Below, one piece after another: positions 1 through 7,379 of a stretch of DNA of 36,928 nucleotides. The notes beneath the pieces are model-generated. The model worked only from the letters and a program-made list of their open reading frames with translations. It searched no databases and was not told the DNA's origin. Source of the DNA: Pseudomonadota bacterium (lineage in GTDB: Bacteria; Pseudomonadota; Gammaproteobacteria; Xanthomonadales; Xanthomonadaceae); NCBI GenBank assembly GCA_023399815.1, contig JAEWOJ010000150.1, forward strand, positions 1 to 36,928. Direction: 5' to 3'. Position 1 is the first letter of the stretch, and each line of letters opens with the position of its first letter. The position numbers were made by a program, and so were the translations under genes.

Positions 1-80
1 GGCAACAGGGCCGCCAGCAGTGAAGCCAAAAGAGGGAGCGGGCGAGAACAGTTCCTTTGCTGGCTCATGTCCTGGATCCT

Positions 81-541
81 TCAGGGTGACGGGGCGCTGG
101 ATTGCGTGACGTTCAATGGCCGGGCGAAGACGTCCAGCGAGTTGACGATGGACTGGAATATGACTCCATCCTGGACGATTTTCGTCGTGAGCAATGGACG
201 TGGAAATTCGGAAGTGAAGCCATCATCCCGGAATTTCAGGCTGGTTCCTCGCTTGGTGGGGTATGCCTTGTCCTGCTGGCTCAGGTCGTAGCCATTGGTC
301 TGGATGGAGAGAGGCGGGGATGCCCCCATGCCCCGTTCAATGGCGAGAAGCTTGCCTTCGTTGTAACGGTAGCTGTTGCCATATGAGAAGCGTGCCCATT
401 CGCCGGATGGGGCGGTAACGGTGGTCGTGCTCTTGCCTGCGCAGGTGTCGCTGGTTCCGAAGGTTCCTTGCCCGTATCGGCATAGGCGATGCTCCCCAGC
501 GTGACAAGTCCGAATCCAATGGACAGAGCGATGCTTTTCAT
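81..541 (-). pseudogene. Frameshifted small secreted protein
   Basis: Reading leftwards from an ATG at 541 there is an AGGAGC ribosome site and a clean signal peptide (MKSIALSIGFG... ending in AYA). That frame then turns into low-complexity Pro/Ala sequence and stops near 281. A second frame, open down to 81, has a believable mature-protein composition (GTFGTSDTCAGKST..., later SYRYNEGKLLAIERG and NGYDLSQQDKAY) but has no start codon of its own near the junction. Joining the two frames at about 450-480 gives a secreted protein of roughly 150 residues. I infer a one-base frameshift just after the signal peptide, either a real mutation or a sequencing indel. I do not recognise the family. The gene lies downstream of the efflux operon on the same strand. 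Confidence 0.5.
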
Positions 542-694
542 CCTGAAGCTCCTGTGCTCCTGCGTCGCGCCAAGTCAGGGTGGACGCGATTGTTGCCGGC
601 GGTTGCCGGTAACTCCGAAGGTGGTTTGAATCATTGTTCCCCGGTCTTGTCAAGGCCTTCGTGTATGCGCATGGTGTGGGCGGCAGGTTATTCG

Positions 695-1837
695 TTATTT
701 TCGCGGCGCTGCCGCCGTATCCACTTTCACCACCACCGACATGCCGGGGCGCAGGCGCGCGGCCAGCGGCTGGTCCGGGTCGATGGCGATGCGGATCGGC
801 AGGCGCTGCACCACCTTGGTGAAGTTGCCGCTGGCGTTGTCGGGCTTGAGCACCGAGAACTCCGAGCCGGTGGCCGGGGCGATCTGCTCGATGTGGCCAC
901 GCAGGCGCTGGCCCTGGAAGGCGTCGACGCTGAAGGTGGCCGGCTGGCCGATGGCCATCTTCCAGGTCTGGCCTTCCTTGAAGTTGGCCACCACCCACAG
1001 CGTGTCCGGCACCAGGAACAGCAGCTGGGTGCCGGCGGTGACGTATTGGCCCAGCCGCACCGAGGCTTCGGACAGCTGGCCGTCGCGTGGGGCGCGGATG
1101 ATGGTGTTGTCCAGGTCGATCTGCGCCAGTTTCAGCGCCGCCTCGGCGCTGGCGACCTTGGCTTCCAGGCCCTGGCGTGCGACACGGGTGGCGGTGAGGT
1201 TTTCCTCGGCGATGCGGATGGCCGCCTGCGACTGCGCCACGCCAGCGCTGGCCGACCGCGCGCCGGCGCGCAGCTTGTCGCGGTCGCTGCTGGAGACCAG
1301 TTGCTGCGCGGCCAGCGTTTCGTAGCGCCGCAACTCGGCGCTGCTGCGCTGCTGCTCGGCCTGGCCGGCCGACAGGTTGGCGCGCGCAGAGGCGATCTGC
1401 GCCCGGTTCTGCGCCTGGCTCTGGTCGGAGTTGGCCAGCTGCGCGCGGGCATCGGCCAGCGCGGCCTGCGCCTGCTCCACCTTCTCGCGGTAGATGCGGT
1501 CGTCGATGCGCAGCAGCGGCTGGCCCTGTTTGACGTGGTCGAAGTCCTTGACCAGCACCTCGGTGACATAGCCGCTGACCTGCGGGGCCAGCACCGTCAC
1601 CTGGCCGCGCACGTAGGCGTCGTCGGTATGCATGTGGCTGCTGTTGAACGGCCACAGCTGCCAGGCGCGCAGGATCAGGGTCAGCCCGACCAGGGCGATG
1701 ACGACCATCACCACCACGCTGGTGCGGCTGGGCGTGAGGTACTTGGATACCGGCGCTGGCGTCGCGGCGGCTTCGCCGTCGCTGGCGTCGGTGATCTGCT
1801 CGCCGGGCGTGCCCGGGGTTTGCTGTGGGGTGTTCAT
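695..1837 (-). CDS. HlyD/EmrA-family efflux periplasmic adaptor
   Basis: This is a membrane fusion protein of 380 residues that would link an inner-membrane transporter to an outer-membrane channel. A cytoplasmic N-terminus is followed by one membrane segment at about residues 40-60. Next come a biotinyl-lipoyl half (HTDDAYVRGQVTVLAPQVSG), a long Ala/Gln-rich coiled coil, the second lipoyl half (DNTIIRAPRDGQLSEASVRLG) and a beta-barrel region (VVANFKEGQ). The HTDDAYV motif and PxxDG segment are typical of EmrA/VceA-type adaptors. It is the last gene of a tetR-MFS-adaptor operon and starts 10 bases after the MFS stop. The usual emrA-emrB order is reversed. No TolC-like gene is nearby, so it presumably uses one encoded elsewhere. 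The substrate is unknown. Confidence 0.9.
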   Translation of the reverse strand: MNTPQQTPGTPGEQITDASDGEAAATPAPVSKYLTPSRTSVVVMVVIALVGLTLILRAWQLWPFNSSHMHTDDAYVRGQVTVLAPQVSGYVTEVLVKDFDHVKQGQPLLRIDDRIYREKVEQAQAALADARAQLANSDQSQAQNRAQIASARANLSAGQAEQQRSSAELRRYETLAAQQLVSSSDRDKLRAGARSASAGVAQSQAAIRIAEENLTATRVARQGLEAKVASAEAALKLAQIDLDNTIIRAPRDGQLSEASVRLGQYVTAGTQLLFLVPDTLWVVANFKEGQTWKMAIGQPATFSVDAFQGQRLRGHIEQIAPATGSEFSVLKPDNASGNFTKVVQRLPIRIAIDPDQPLAARLRPGMSVVVKVDTAAAPRK

Positions 1838-1847
1838 GAGGATGGCT

Positions 1848-3500
1848 TCACTTGGGAGAGGCGATGGCCGGTGCCGGCCGGATCGCTTTTTTCACGGTGG
1901 GGTTGCGCAGCGTCACTTCCAGCAGCAGCCAGCTCAGGAAGCAGACCGCCACCCAGCCGCTGAGCGCGAACACGTCGTTGAAGGCGCGCACGTTGGCCTC
2001 GCGCCGGGCGGTCTGCGCCAGCGCCGAGGCGGCCTGCGCCTGGCGCTGCACCGGGTCGGTGACGTAGCGGGCATAGGCCTGCTGCTGCGTGCGCAGGCGC
2101 TGGGCGACCTGGGCGTCGGCCGGGTCGAGCTGGGCCACCAACTGGCTGGAATAGACGTGCTCGCGGTGCAGCTGGTAGCTGCCCAGCAGCGCCGAGCCGG
2201 CCAGGCTGCCGAAGGTCTGGGTCAGCGACAGCACCACGATGAAGGAGACGATGTGGTCCAGCCCGCGCGACATGGCCTGGCGCAGGCCCATCAGCATCAG
2301 CGGTCCCATGAACATGCCGCTGCCTACCGCCAGCAGGAACTGGCTCAGGGCGAAGTCCATCGGCCGGTCCATGCTGGTGCGGTGCTGGTCGAGGAAGGCG
2401 GCGCAGCCGATCAGCAGGATCGACGACATCAGCTGCGGCATCACCGCCTTCGGCCCGAAGGTCAGCGCGCCGGCGGCGATGCCGGTGAGCACGCCCAGCA
2501 AAATCACCGCGAACAGCGGCGCCATCTGGTCCGGCCCCATGCCCAGCGTGCGCATCATCGTGACCACGCCGTAGGACTGCTCGCTGGTCAGGAAGCGCAG
2601 CAGGAACGCGCCGACGATGAAGCGCAGCATGGTCGGGCTCATCAGCCAGCGGATCTGCAGCAGCGGGTTGCGGCGGTTGTGCTCGATCAGGAACGCGGCC
2701 AGGACCAGCACCGTCGCCGTGGCCAGCAGCCAGCCCAGCCATGGCGTGTCGGTCCACCAGTGCAGGACGCCCTGGCTGAGCACGATGACCAGCATCGCCA
2801 GCGCCGGGGCGAGCAGGACGAAGGTGACGAAGTCCTGCCGCTCGAAGACCTTGATCTGGATGCCCGGCGGCAGCTTGAGGATCACCACCGCGGCGAACGC
2901 GCACAGCGCCAGCCCGGCCTCGAACAGGTACAGGTTGTGCCACTCGCCGAGGTCGAGCAGGCCCGGCGACAGCAGCCAGGCCAGCGGCGCCGCCAGCTGC
3001 TGCAGGCCCATGCCGACCACCAGCAGGTTGCCGACGTACCTGCGCGGCAGCGCCTGCAGCATGTACAGCGTGCCCAGGGTGCTGCAGGCCGAGGCAGCCA
3101 GGCCGCTGGCCGCGCGCACCAGCACCATCATCGGCAGGCCGCCCACCGCCAGGTGCAGCAGCGCCAGCGCCGCGTACAGGCCCAGTCCCAGCTCGGCGAA
3201 CAGGCGGATGCCGAACTCCTGGCGGAACTTGAACACCAGCAGGTTGGCGGTGACGTTGACCATCATGTAGGCCGCGACCAGCCAGCTGGCCTCGGTCGGC
3301 TGCAGGCCCATCTGCCCCTGGATCCACGGCAGGTTGGCGCTGATCAGCGCATTGCCCAGGCCGCCGGTGACCGCCACCAGCACCGCCACCGCGGCATAGG
3401 CGACGCGCCGGTAGGGCGGGTGCCACGGCATCGAGGCCGAGCCGGGCAGGGCGGGCTTTTCGTGTTCTTCCCAGTCCGGGATCGGCTTGAGCGGTTTCAT
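1848..3500 (-). CDS. MFS multidrug transporter, DHA2/EmrB type
   Basis: This is a 550-residue proton-coupled drug exporter of the inner membrane. About 40 soluble residues (MKPLKPIPDWEEHEKP) precede a series of hydrophobic helices consistent with the 14-helix DHA2 topology. The first helix pair carries the family pattern ALISANLPWIQGQMGL...ASWLVAAYMMVNVTANLL, and the central part has a long loop between about residues 190 and 230. The ATG at 3500 was chosen because it overlaps the tetR stop by four bases (ATGA), the usual sign of translational coupling; an upstream extension in this frame would run through tetR. It is co-transcribed with the adaptor gene downstream. The family assignment is firm, but the substrate cannot be read from the sequence. 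Confidence 0.92.
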   Translation of the reverse strand: MKPLKPIPDWEEHEKPALPGSASMPWHPPYRRVAYAAVAVLVAVTGGLGNALISANLPWIQGQMGLQPTEASWLVAAYMMVNVTANLLVFKFRQEFGIRLFAELGLGLYAALALLHLAVGGLPMMVLVRAASGLAASACSTLGTLYMLQALPRRYVGNLLVVGMGLQQLAAPLAWLLSPGLLDLGEWHNLYLFEAGLALCAFAAVVILKLPPGIQIKVFERQDFVTFVLLAPALAMLVIVLSQGVLHWWTDTPWLGWLLATATVLVLAAFLIEHNRRNPLLQIRWLMSPTMLRFIVGAFLLRFLTSEQSYGVVTMMRTLGMGPDQMAPLFAVILLGVLTGIAAGALTFGPKAVMPQLMSSILLIGCAAFLDQHRTSMDRPMDFALSQFLLAVGSGMFMGPLMLMGLRQAMSRGLDHIVSFIVVLSLTQTFGSLAGSALLGSYQLHREHVYSSQLVAQLDPADAQVAQRLRTQQQAYARYVTDPVQRQAQAASALAQTARREANVRAFNDVFALSGWVAVCFLSWLLLEVTLRNPTVKKAIRPAPAIASPK

Positions 3501-4063
3501 GCCTCGGCTCCGGCGGTCGCCGCCAGTCCGGGGCGCAGCAGTTCCAGTATGCGCGTGGCGAGGCGGGCGCGATCGGCGCGGGTGCGGCCGCGCAACGCGG
3601 CGCCGAGCATGCTCGACACCAGCGACAGGTCGGCCAGTTGCAGGTCGGGCCGGCACAGGCCGGCGGCCTTGGCGCGCTGCAGCGCCGGTTCCATCAGCTT
3701 CAACACGCGCTGGCGGGCGGCACGGATGGGCGGGTCGTTCTGGTCCACCGCGCGCCAGTAGTCGGCCAGCGCCGGCGAATGCACGATGCGCCTGGCCATG
3801 CCGCCGATCAGTTCGAACAGCGCGTCGTCGCGGTCGCCCAGTTCGGCGACATGGGCCTGGATCTTCTCGACCGTGCGCTGGAGCATCGCCTCGATCAGCG
3901 CGGCGCGGTCGGGAAAGTTGCGGTACAGCGTGGCGCGGCCGACGCCGGCGCGTTCCACCACCAGGTCCAGCGGCGCGGTGATGCCGTGTTCGCCGAACAC
4001 GGCGTCGGCCGCGTCCAACAGTTGGGCGCGACGCACGGCGGCATCGGAACGGATCGAGGTCAT
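3497..4063 (-). CDS. TetR-family repressor of the efflux operon
   Basis: The 188-residue protein has an N-terminal TetR helix-turn-helix at about residues 10-55 (ADAVFGEHGITAPLDLVVERAG followed by VGRATLYRNFPDRAALIEAM). A variable all-helical ligand domain follows. The start at 4063 gives normal TetR length; a longer reading to 4138 would run through the palindrome that is the likely operator. Its stop overlaps the start of the MFS gene, so it heads the operon and probably represses it together with its own expression. The inducing ligand is unknown. Confidence 0.9.
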   Translation of the reverse strand: MTSIRSDAAVRRAQLLDAADAVFGEHGITAPLDLVVERAGVGRATLYRNFPDRAALIEAMLQRTVEKIQAHVAELGDRDDALFELIGGMARRIVHSPALADYWRAVDQNDPPIRAARQRVLKLMEPALQRAKAAGLCRPDLQLADLSLVSSMLGAALRGRTRADRARLATRILELLRPGLAATAGAEA

Positions 4064-4069
4064 GGCGTC

Positions 4070-4098
4070 ATGATCCGGACAAAAGTGTCCGCTTGCAA
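4070..4098 (-). promoter_or_regulatory. Candidate tetR promoter with operator palindrome
   Basis: On the minus strand TTGCAA (4093-4098) could serve as -35 and GATCAT (4070-4075) as -10, separated by 17 bases. That spacer holds a perfect six-base inverted repeat, CGGACA-N4-TGTCCG, at 4076-4091. An operator filling the spacer of the promoter of a tetR-efflux operon is the classic autoregulation layout. The palindrome is seen directly; its function is inferred. Confidence 0.5.
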
Positions 4099-4232
4099 TG
4101 ACGGCGGAGTGAAGCGCCTGCCGCGGCAAAGCGGTCATTCATTTTCGGATTGCGGGATGGGTAACCGATGGCCGGCATGGCGCAGACTTCCGGGGCAGCC
4201 CGCCGATGCCGGTTCACGGCGCCGGTATCGAC

Positions 4233-4264
4233 CAAAAAAGAGGCCGCCCCAAGGGGCGGCCTCC
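4233..4264 (-). terminator. Rho-independent terminator of the TonB receptor gene
   Basis: An 11-base perfect stem, GAGGCCGCCCC (4240-4250) with GGGGCGGCCTC (4253-4263), has a 2-base loop. On the minus strand it is followed by a run of six T (A run at 4234-4239). It lies 27 bases past the stop of the receptor gene. Confidence 0.9.
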
Positions 4265-4290
4265 ACAGGCACTACGCTGTGGGAGCGCCG

Positions 4291-6342
4291 TCAGAAGAAC
4301 AGGCGCACGCCGAAGGAGGCGCTGCGACCCGGCAGCATCACGTCGTCCTTGAGGAACGAGGTGTGCACGCGCGCGTCCTGGTTGGTGAGGTTGCTGCCGT
4401 CCAGGAAGACCTCCCACGCGGTCGGGCCGGCATCGACGTGGTAGGCCAGGTGCGCGTCCACCAGGGTGTAGCCGGCGGTCGGGGTCTCGCCCTCGGCGAC
4501 CTTGTCCTGCCGGTTGTAGCGGGTGGCGCCCAGCGAGGCGCGCCATGCGCTGTTCTCCCAGCGCAGCTGCGCGCCGGCGCGCGACGGGGCGATGCGCGGC
4601 AGGTTGCCGCCGTCCTTCAGGCGCGCGCGCACGGTGTCGCCGAACACGCGCAGGTCCCACGTGCCGCTGTCGTTGTTGGCCAGGTGGACGGTGGCCTCGC
4701 CCTCGAAGCCATGGAACACCGCGTCGGCCTGGGTCCACTGCCGCACCGGCAGTTCCTCGTCCTCTTCGTCGAAGTACCAGGTGTCGCCGGTGTCGACCAG
4801 ATAGATGAAGTCGTCGTAGCGGTTGTAGTAGCCGGACAGCTTCGCGTCGACCCAGTCGTTCTGGTAGGCCACGCCCAGCTCGAACTGGTTGGCGGCCTCC
4901 TTCTTCAGGTCGGCGCTGCCGATCTCGTAGGCCAGGGTGGCGATGTGCGGGCCGTCGGCGAACAGTTCCTCCTCGGCCGGCGCGCGCTCGGCGTGGTCGA
5001 GGTTGGCGGTCAGGCGCCAGTTCCCGTCGAGGCGGAAGCCGCCGCTGAGCGAGACGCTGCCGGGGTGGAAGTCGCGCGAGAGGCCGCTGTCGGTGTCGTA
5101 CTTGACCTGGTCCACGCGCGCGCCGAGGTCGGCCTGGAGCGCGCCCCAGGTGTTGCGCGCCACGCCGAACACGCCGACCGAGGTGGTGTCGGTCTTGGGC
5201 ACGAACGATTCCTCGCCCACCGCCTGGAAGGTGGAGGCGCCGCCCTGCACGCCGAAGGCGGTCTTCCAGCCGTTGCCGGCGCTGAAGGAGGCTTCGACGC
5301 GGCCTTCGTTGGCGCGCTTGGCGAACACGGTGCCGACCTCGTCGCCCTCGAACTCGGTGTGCTCGTAGTCGGTATGGCCGAAGCTGTAGCGCAGGCCGCT
5401 GCCTTCGCCCCATGGGTCGTTCAGGCCGCCCTTGAGCTCGTAGCGGTCCTGCTTCATGTGCAGCCACACGCCGCGCTCGCCTTCCTCGGGATCGCCCGGC
5501 TCGCCGGGGTTGCCGTAGTCGTCGCGGAAGCGCGAGGCCGACACGCCGACGAAGCCCCAGTCGCCGGCCAGCGAGGCGCCGACCGCGCCGGACTTGCCGT
5601 CGACGAACGAATTGCCCTGGCGGCCCTGCGGGGTGTCGTAGTCGTTGAGGTTGCGGTACACGCCGTCGGCATGGATCGACAGGCCGCTGCCGTTGCCGGC
5701 GTCGAGGCGGAACATGTCGGTGTTGCCGTCCTTGTCGCCGCCGTCGAAGCGTACCTCGGCGCGGCCGCTGACGCCGTCCACCGGGGTCTCGGCGATGCGG
5801 CCGTCGACCACGTTGACCACGCCGCCGATGGCGCCGGAGCCGTACAGCAGGGTGGACGGGCCTTTCAGCACTTCGATCTGGTCGGCGAGGAACGGTTCGA
5901 TCGCCGGCGAGTGGTCCTGGCTGACGGTGGACACGTCCTGGTTGGACAGGCCGCCGCTGAGGATCGCCACGCGCGGGCCGTCCAGGCCGCGCACGATCGG
6001 GCGGCCGACGCCGGGGCCGAAGTTGGAGCTCTGCACGCCGGGCAGGCCGGCGACGGTCTCGCCCAGGCTGGAGGCGCGCGCCTCGTCGAGCTTCTCGCCG
6101 GCCAGCACTTCGACCGGGCGGCTCAGTTCGGCGGCGGTGTCGCGCAGCGGGCTGGCGGTGACGACCACCGCATCGAGGTCCTTGACGTGGCGGCCGCTGG
6201 CATTGCCGGCGGCGGCATGGCGCGAATCGGTGGTCGGCGGTTGCTGGTCGTCGGCCGGCAGGTCGGCCGACAGCGCCAGCGCCGGCGCGAGCAGGGCGAC
6301 AAGGGCGAGGCAGAGCGGGGTACGGCGGGGGAGCGCGGACAT
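4291..6342 (-). CDS. TonB-dependent outer-membrane receptor, ZnuD-like
   Basis: The 683-residue receptor has a signal peptide ending near residue 26, a TonB-box-like stretch (LDAVVVTAS, about residue 57), a plug domain and a 22-strand-type barrel ending in aromatic Phe (FGVRLFF). The plug carries QDHSPAIEPFLADQIEVLKG and LLYGSGAIGGVVNVVDGRI, which match my memory of the zinc receptor ZnuD and its relatives rather than siderophore receptors. Acidic loops (PGDPEEGE, FDEEDEE) and scattered His residues would suit metal binding. It is divergent from a MerC-like gene, with a Zur-box-like site between them. I infer zinc uptake across the outer membrane under Zur control; other metals are possible. 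Confidence 0.85.
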   Translation of the reverse strand: MSALPRRTPLCLALVALLAPALALSADLPADDQQPPTTDSRHAAAGNASGRHVKDLDAVVVTASPLRDTAAELSRPVEVLAGEKLDEARASSLGETVAGLPGVQSSNFGPGVGRPIVRGLDGPRVAILSGGLSNQDVSTVSQDHSPAIEPFLADQIEVLKGPSTLLYGSGAIGGVVNVVDGRIAETPVDGVSGRAEVRFDGGDKDGNTDMFRLDAGNGSGLSIHADGVYRNLNDYDTPQGRQGNSFVDGKSGAVGASLAGDWGFVGVSASRFRDDYGNPGEPGDPEEGERGVWLHMKQDRYELKGGLNDPWGEGSGLRYSFGHTDYEHTEFEGDEVGTVFAKRANEGRVEASFSAGNGWKTAFGVQGGASTFQAVGEESFVPKTDTTSVGVFGVARNTWGALQADLGARVDQVKYDTDSGLSRDFHPGSVSLSGGFRLDGNWRLTANLDHAERAPAEEELFADGPHIATLAYEIGSADLKKEAANQFELGVAYQNDWVDAKLSGYYNRYDDFIYLVDTGDTWYFDEEDEELPVRQWTQADAVFHGFEGEATVHLANNDSGTWDLRVFGDTVRARLKDGGNLPRIAPSRAGAQLRWENSAWRASLGATRYNRQDKVAEGETPTAGYTLVDAHLAYHVDAGPTAWEVFLDGSNLTNQDARVHTSFLKDDVMLPGRSASFGVRLFF

Positions 6343-6452
6343 GGCGTGGTACCTGGATTGTTATTGTGTATCAGTGGTGGTTCGAGGCTGGCGTGCGGTA
6401 GCGCGTGGGCGCTCGAGGGGGGAGCGGACAACAGCCGAACGTGCGGCGGCGG

Positions 6453-6474
6453 GAAATGTTATATTATTCCACGC
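6453..6474. promoter_or_regulatory. Zur-box-like site in the divergent intergenic region
   Basis: The AT-rich element GAAATGTTATATTATT, running on into CCACGC, stands out in a GC-rich background. Its left half fits the gammaproteobacterial Zur half-site (GAAATGTTATA); the right half matches the mirror half only partly. It lies 26 bases before the MerC-like start and about 110 bases before the receptor start, so it could govern both. Function is inferred. Confidence 0.55.
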
Positions 6475-6500
6475 TCGTTTCGCCAACCGTGCTGGAAGTC

Positions 6501-6914
6501 ATGCCACTACCCGCGACCCTCCGCCATCTGCTGGACCGCTTCGGCGCCACCGGTTCGCTGCTGTGCGCGGTGCACTGCGCGCTGCTGCCGGCGCTGCTGG
6601 CCCTGGCGCCGTCGCTGGGGCTGTCGTTCTGGCTGAGCGACGGCGTCGAGCAGGCGGTGGTCATCTTCGTGACCCTACTGGGGCTGTTCAGCCTGATCTG
6701 GGGGTATCGCCGCCACCGCACGGTGCATGCGCTGGTACTGCTGCTTCCCGGGCTGGCGCTGCTGTGGGCCGGGCTGCTGCACCCGGAACTGCATCATTCC
6801 CCGGTGCCGCATGCGCTGGTGATGACGCTGGGCGGGGTGATGGTGGGGCTGGCCCACCTGGTGAACCTGCGGCTCAACCACCTGCACGTGCACGATGCCA
6901 GCTGCGCACATTGA
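6501..6914 (+). CDS. MerC-domain small membrane protein
   Basis: The 137-residue protein has about four hydrophobic helices. The first contains a CxxxC pair (LLCAVHCALLP), the arrangement found in MerC-type mercury transporters, and the C-terminal tail is His/Cys-rich (HLHVHDASCAH). The ATG at 6501 has a GGAAG ribosome site; a longer reading from 6405 would start upstream of and cross the Zur-box-like element, so it was rejected. Nothing else from a mer operon (merR, merA, merT) is nearby. Given the divergent ZnuD-like receptor, I infer a role in zinc rather than mercury handling, but the ion and the direction of transport are unproven. Confidence 0.75.
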   Translation: MPLPATLRHLLDRFGATGSLLCAVHCALLPALLALAPSLGLSFWLSDGVEQAVVIFVTLLGLFSLIWGYRRHRTVHALVLLLPGLALLWAGLLHPELHHSPVPHALVMTLGGVMVGLAHLVNLRLNHLHVHDASCAH

Positions 6915-7025
6915 GGGACGCATGGTAGGCTTTCACTTCATGCGCGGGGGCGCTGCTGCAGCGGCCTCGCCGAACCCGTGTCAGTACGGGGCAATTTGAT
7001 TTCACACTTGTAAGGAGTTGACGAC

Positions 7026-7208
7026 ATGGGTAAGGGTGACCGCAAGACCGCCAAAGGCAAGCGCTACAACGCCAGCTACGGCAATGCGCGTTCGCATTCG
7101 GTGAGCAAGGTGGCCGTGGGCGCAGCTGCGCCGGTCGCCAAGAAGACTGTCGCCAAGGCACCGGCCAAGAAGGCCGTCGCAAAGAAGGCGGTGGCCAAGG
7201 CCGGTTGA
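7026..7208 (+). CDS. 30S ribosomal protein bTHX
   Basis: This is a 60-residue, very basic protein. The first 22 residues (MGKGDRKTAKGKRYNASYGN) are the conserved bTHX signature of a small peptide bound to the 30S head. The remaining third is an Ala/Lys/Val-rich repeat tail (AKKAVAKKAVAKAG) typical of the xanthomonad version. An AAGGAG ribosome site lies at about 7012, and a strong terminator follows the stop, so it is a single-gene unit. Confidence 0.92.
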   Translation: MGKGDRKTAKGKRYNASYGNARSHSVSKVAVGAAAPVAKKTVAKAPAKKAVAKKAVAKAG

Positions 7209-7226
7209 TCCCGGCTCGGCTTCAGT

Positions 7227-7254
7227 GAAAAAGCGGCGCTTGCGCCGCTTTTTT
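7227..7254 (+). terminator. Rho-independent terminator after bTHX gene
   Basis: The stem AAGCGGCGC (7231-7239) pairs with GCGCCGCTT (7242-7250) across a two-base loop and is followed by a T run. Flanking A and T runs extend the pairing, so it may act in both directions. Confidence 0.92.
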
Positions 7255-7285
7255 GTTGGCCGGTTTCCGGCGCCAAGGGTTCCCT

Positions 7286-7364
7286 GTAGGAGCGGTGTAG
7301 GAGCGACGCCAGTCGCGACCGGACTTCACCGGGAAAGCCTCATCGCGACTGGCGTCGCTCCTAC
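7286..7364. repeat. GTAG-type REP pair (copy 1)
   Basis: Two 22-base arms in inverted orientation occupy 7297-7318 (GTAGGAGCGACGCC...) and 7343-7364, with a 24-base spacer; each arm is itself a small hairpin. A shortened extra head, GTAGGAGCG, precedes the left arm at 7286. It sits between the bTHX gene and the 3' end of the phosphodiesterase gene. This matches the REP doublets common in Xanthomonadaceae and Pseudomonas, which are mobilised by RAYT transposases. No RAYT gene is in the window. Confidence 0.9.
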
Positions 7365-7379
7365 AGACCTACAGGGGTC

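Noticed and set aside
81..1655. Long 524-codon frame opposite or across the EmrA-like gene
   Set aside because: Except for its last 150 codons (used for the frameshifted secreted protein), it is a shadow of the EmrA-like gene with Arg/Pro/Ala-biased composition and no domain.
4168..6636. 822-codon plus-strand frame over the TonB receptor gene
   Set aside because: Antisense shadow rich in Ala/Val/Gly with no motif. The receptor frame has signal peptide, plug and barrel.
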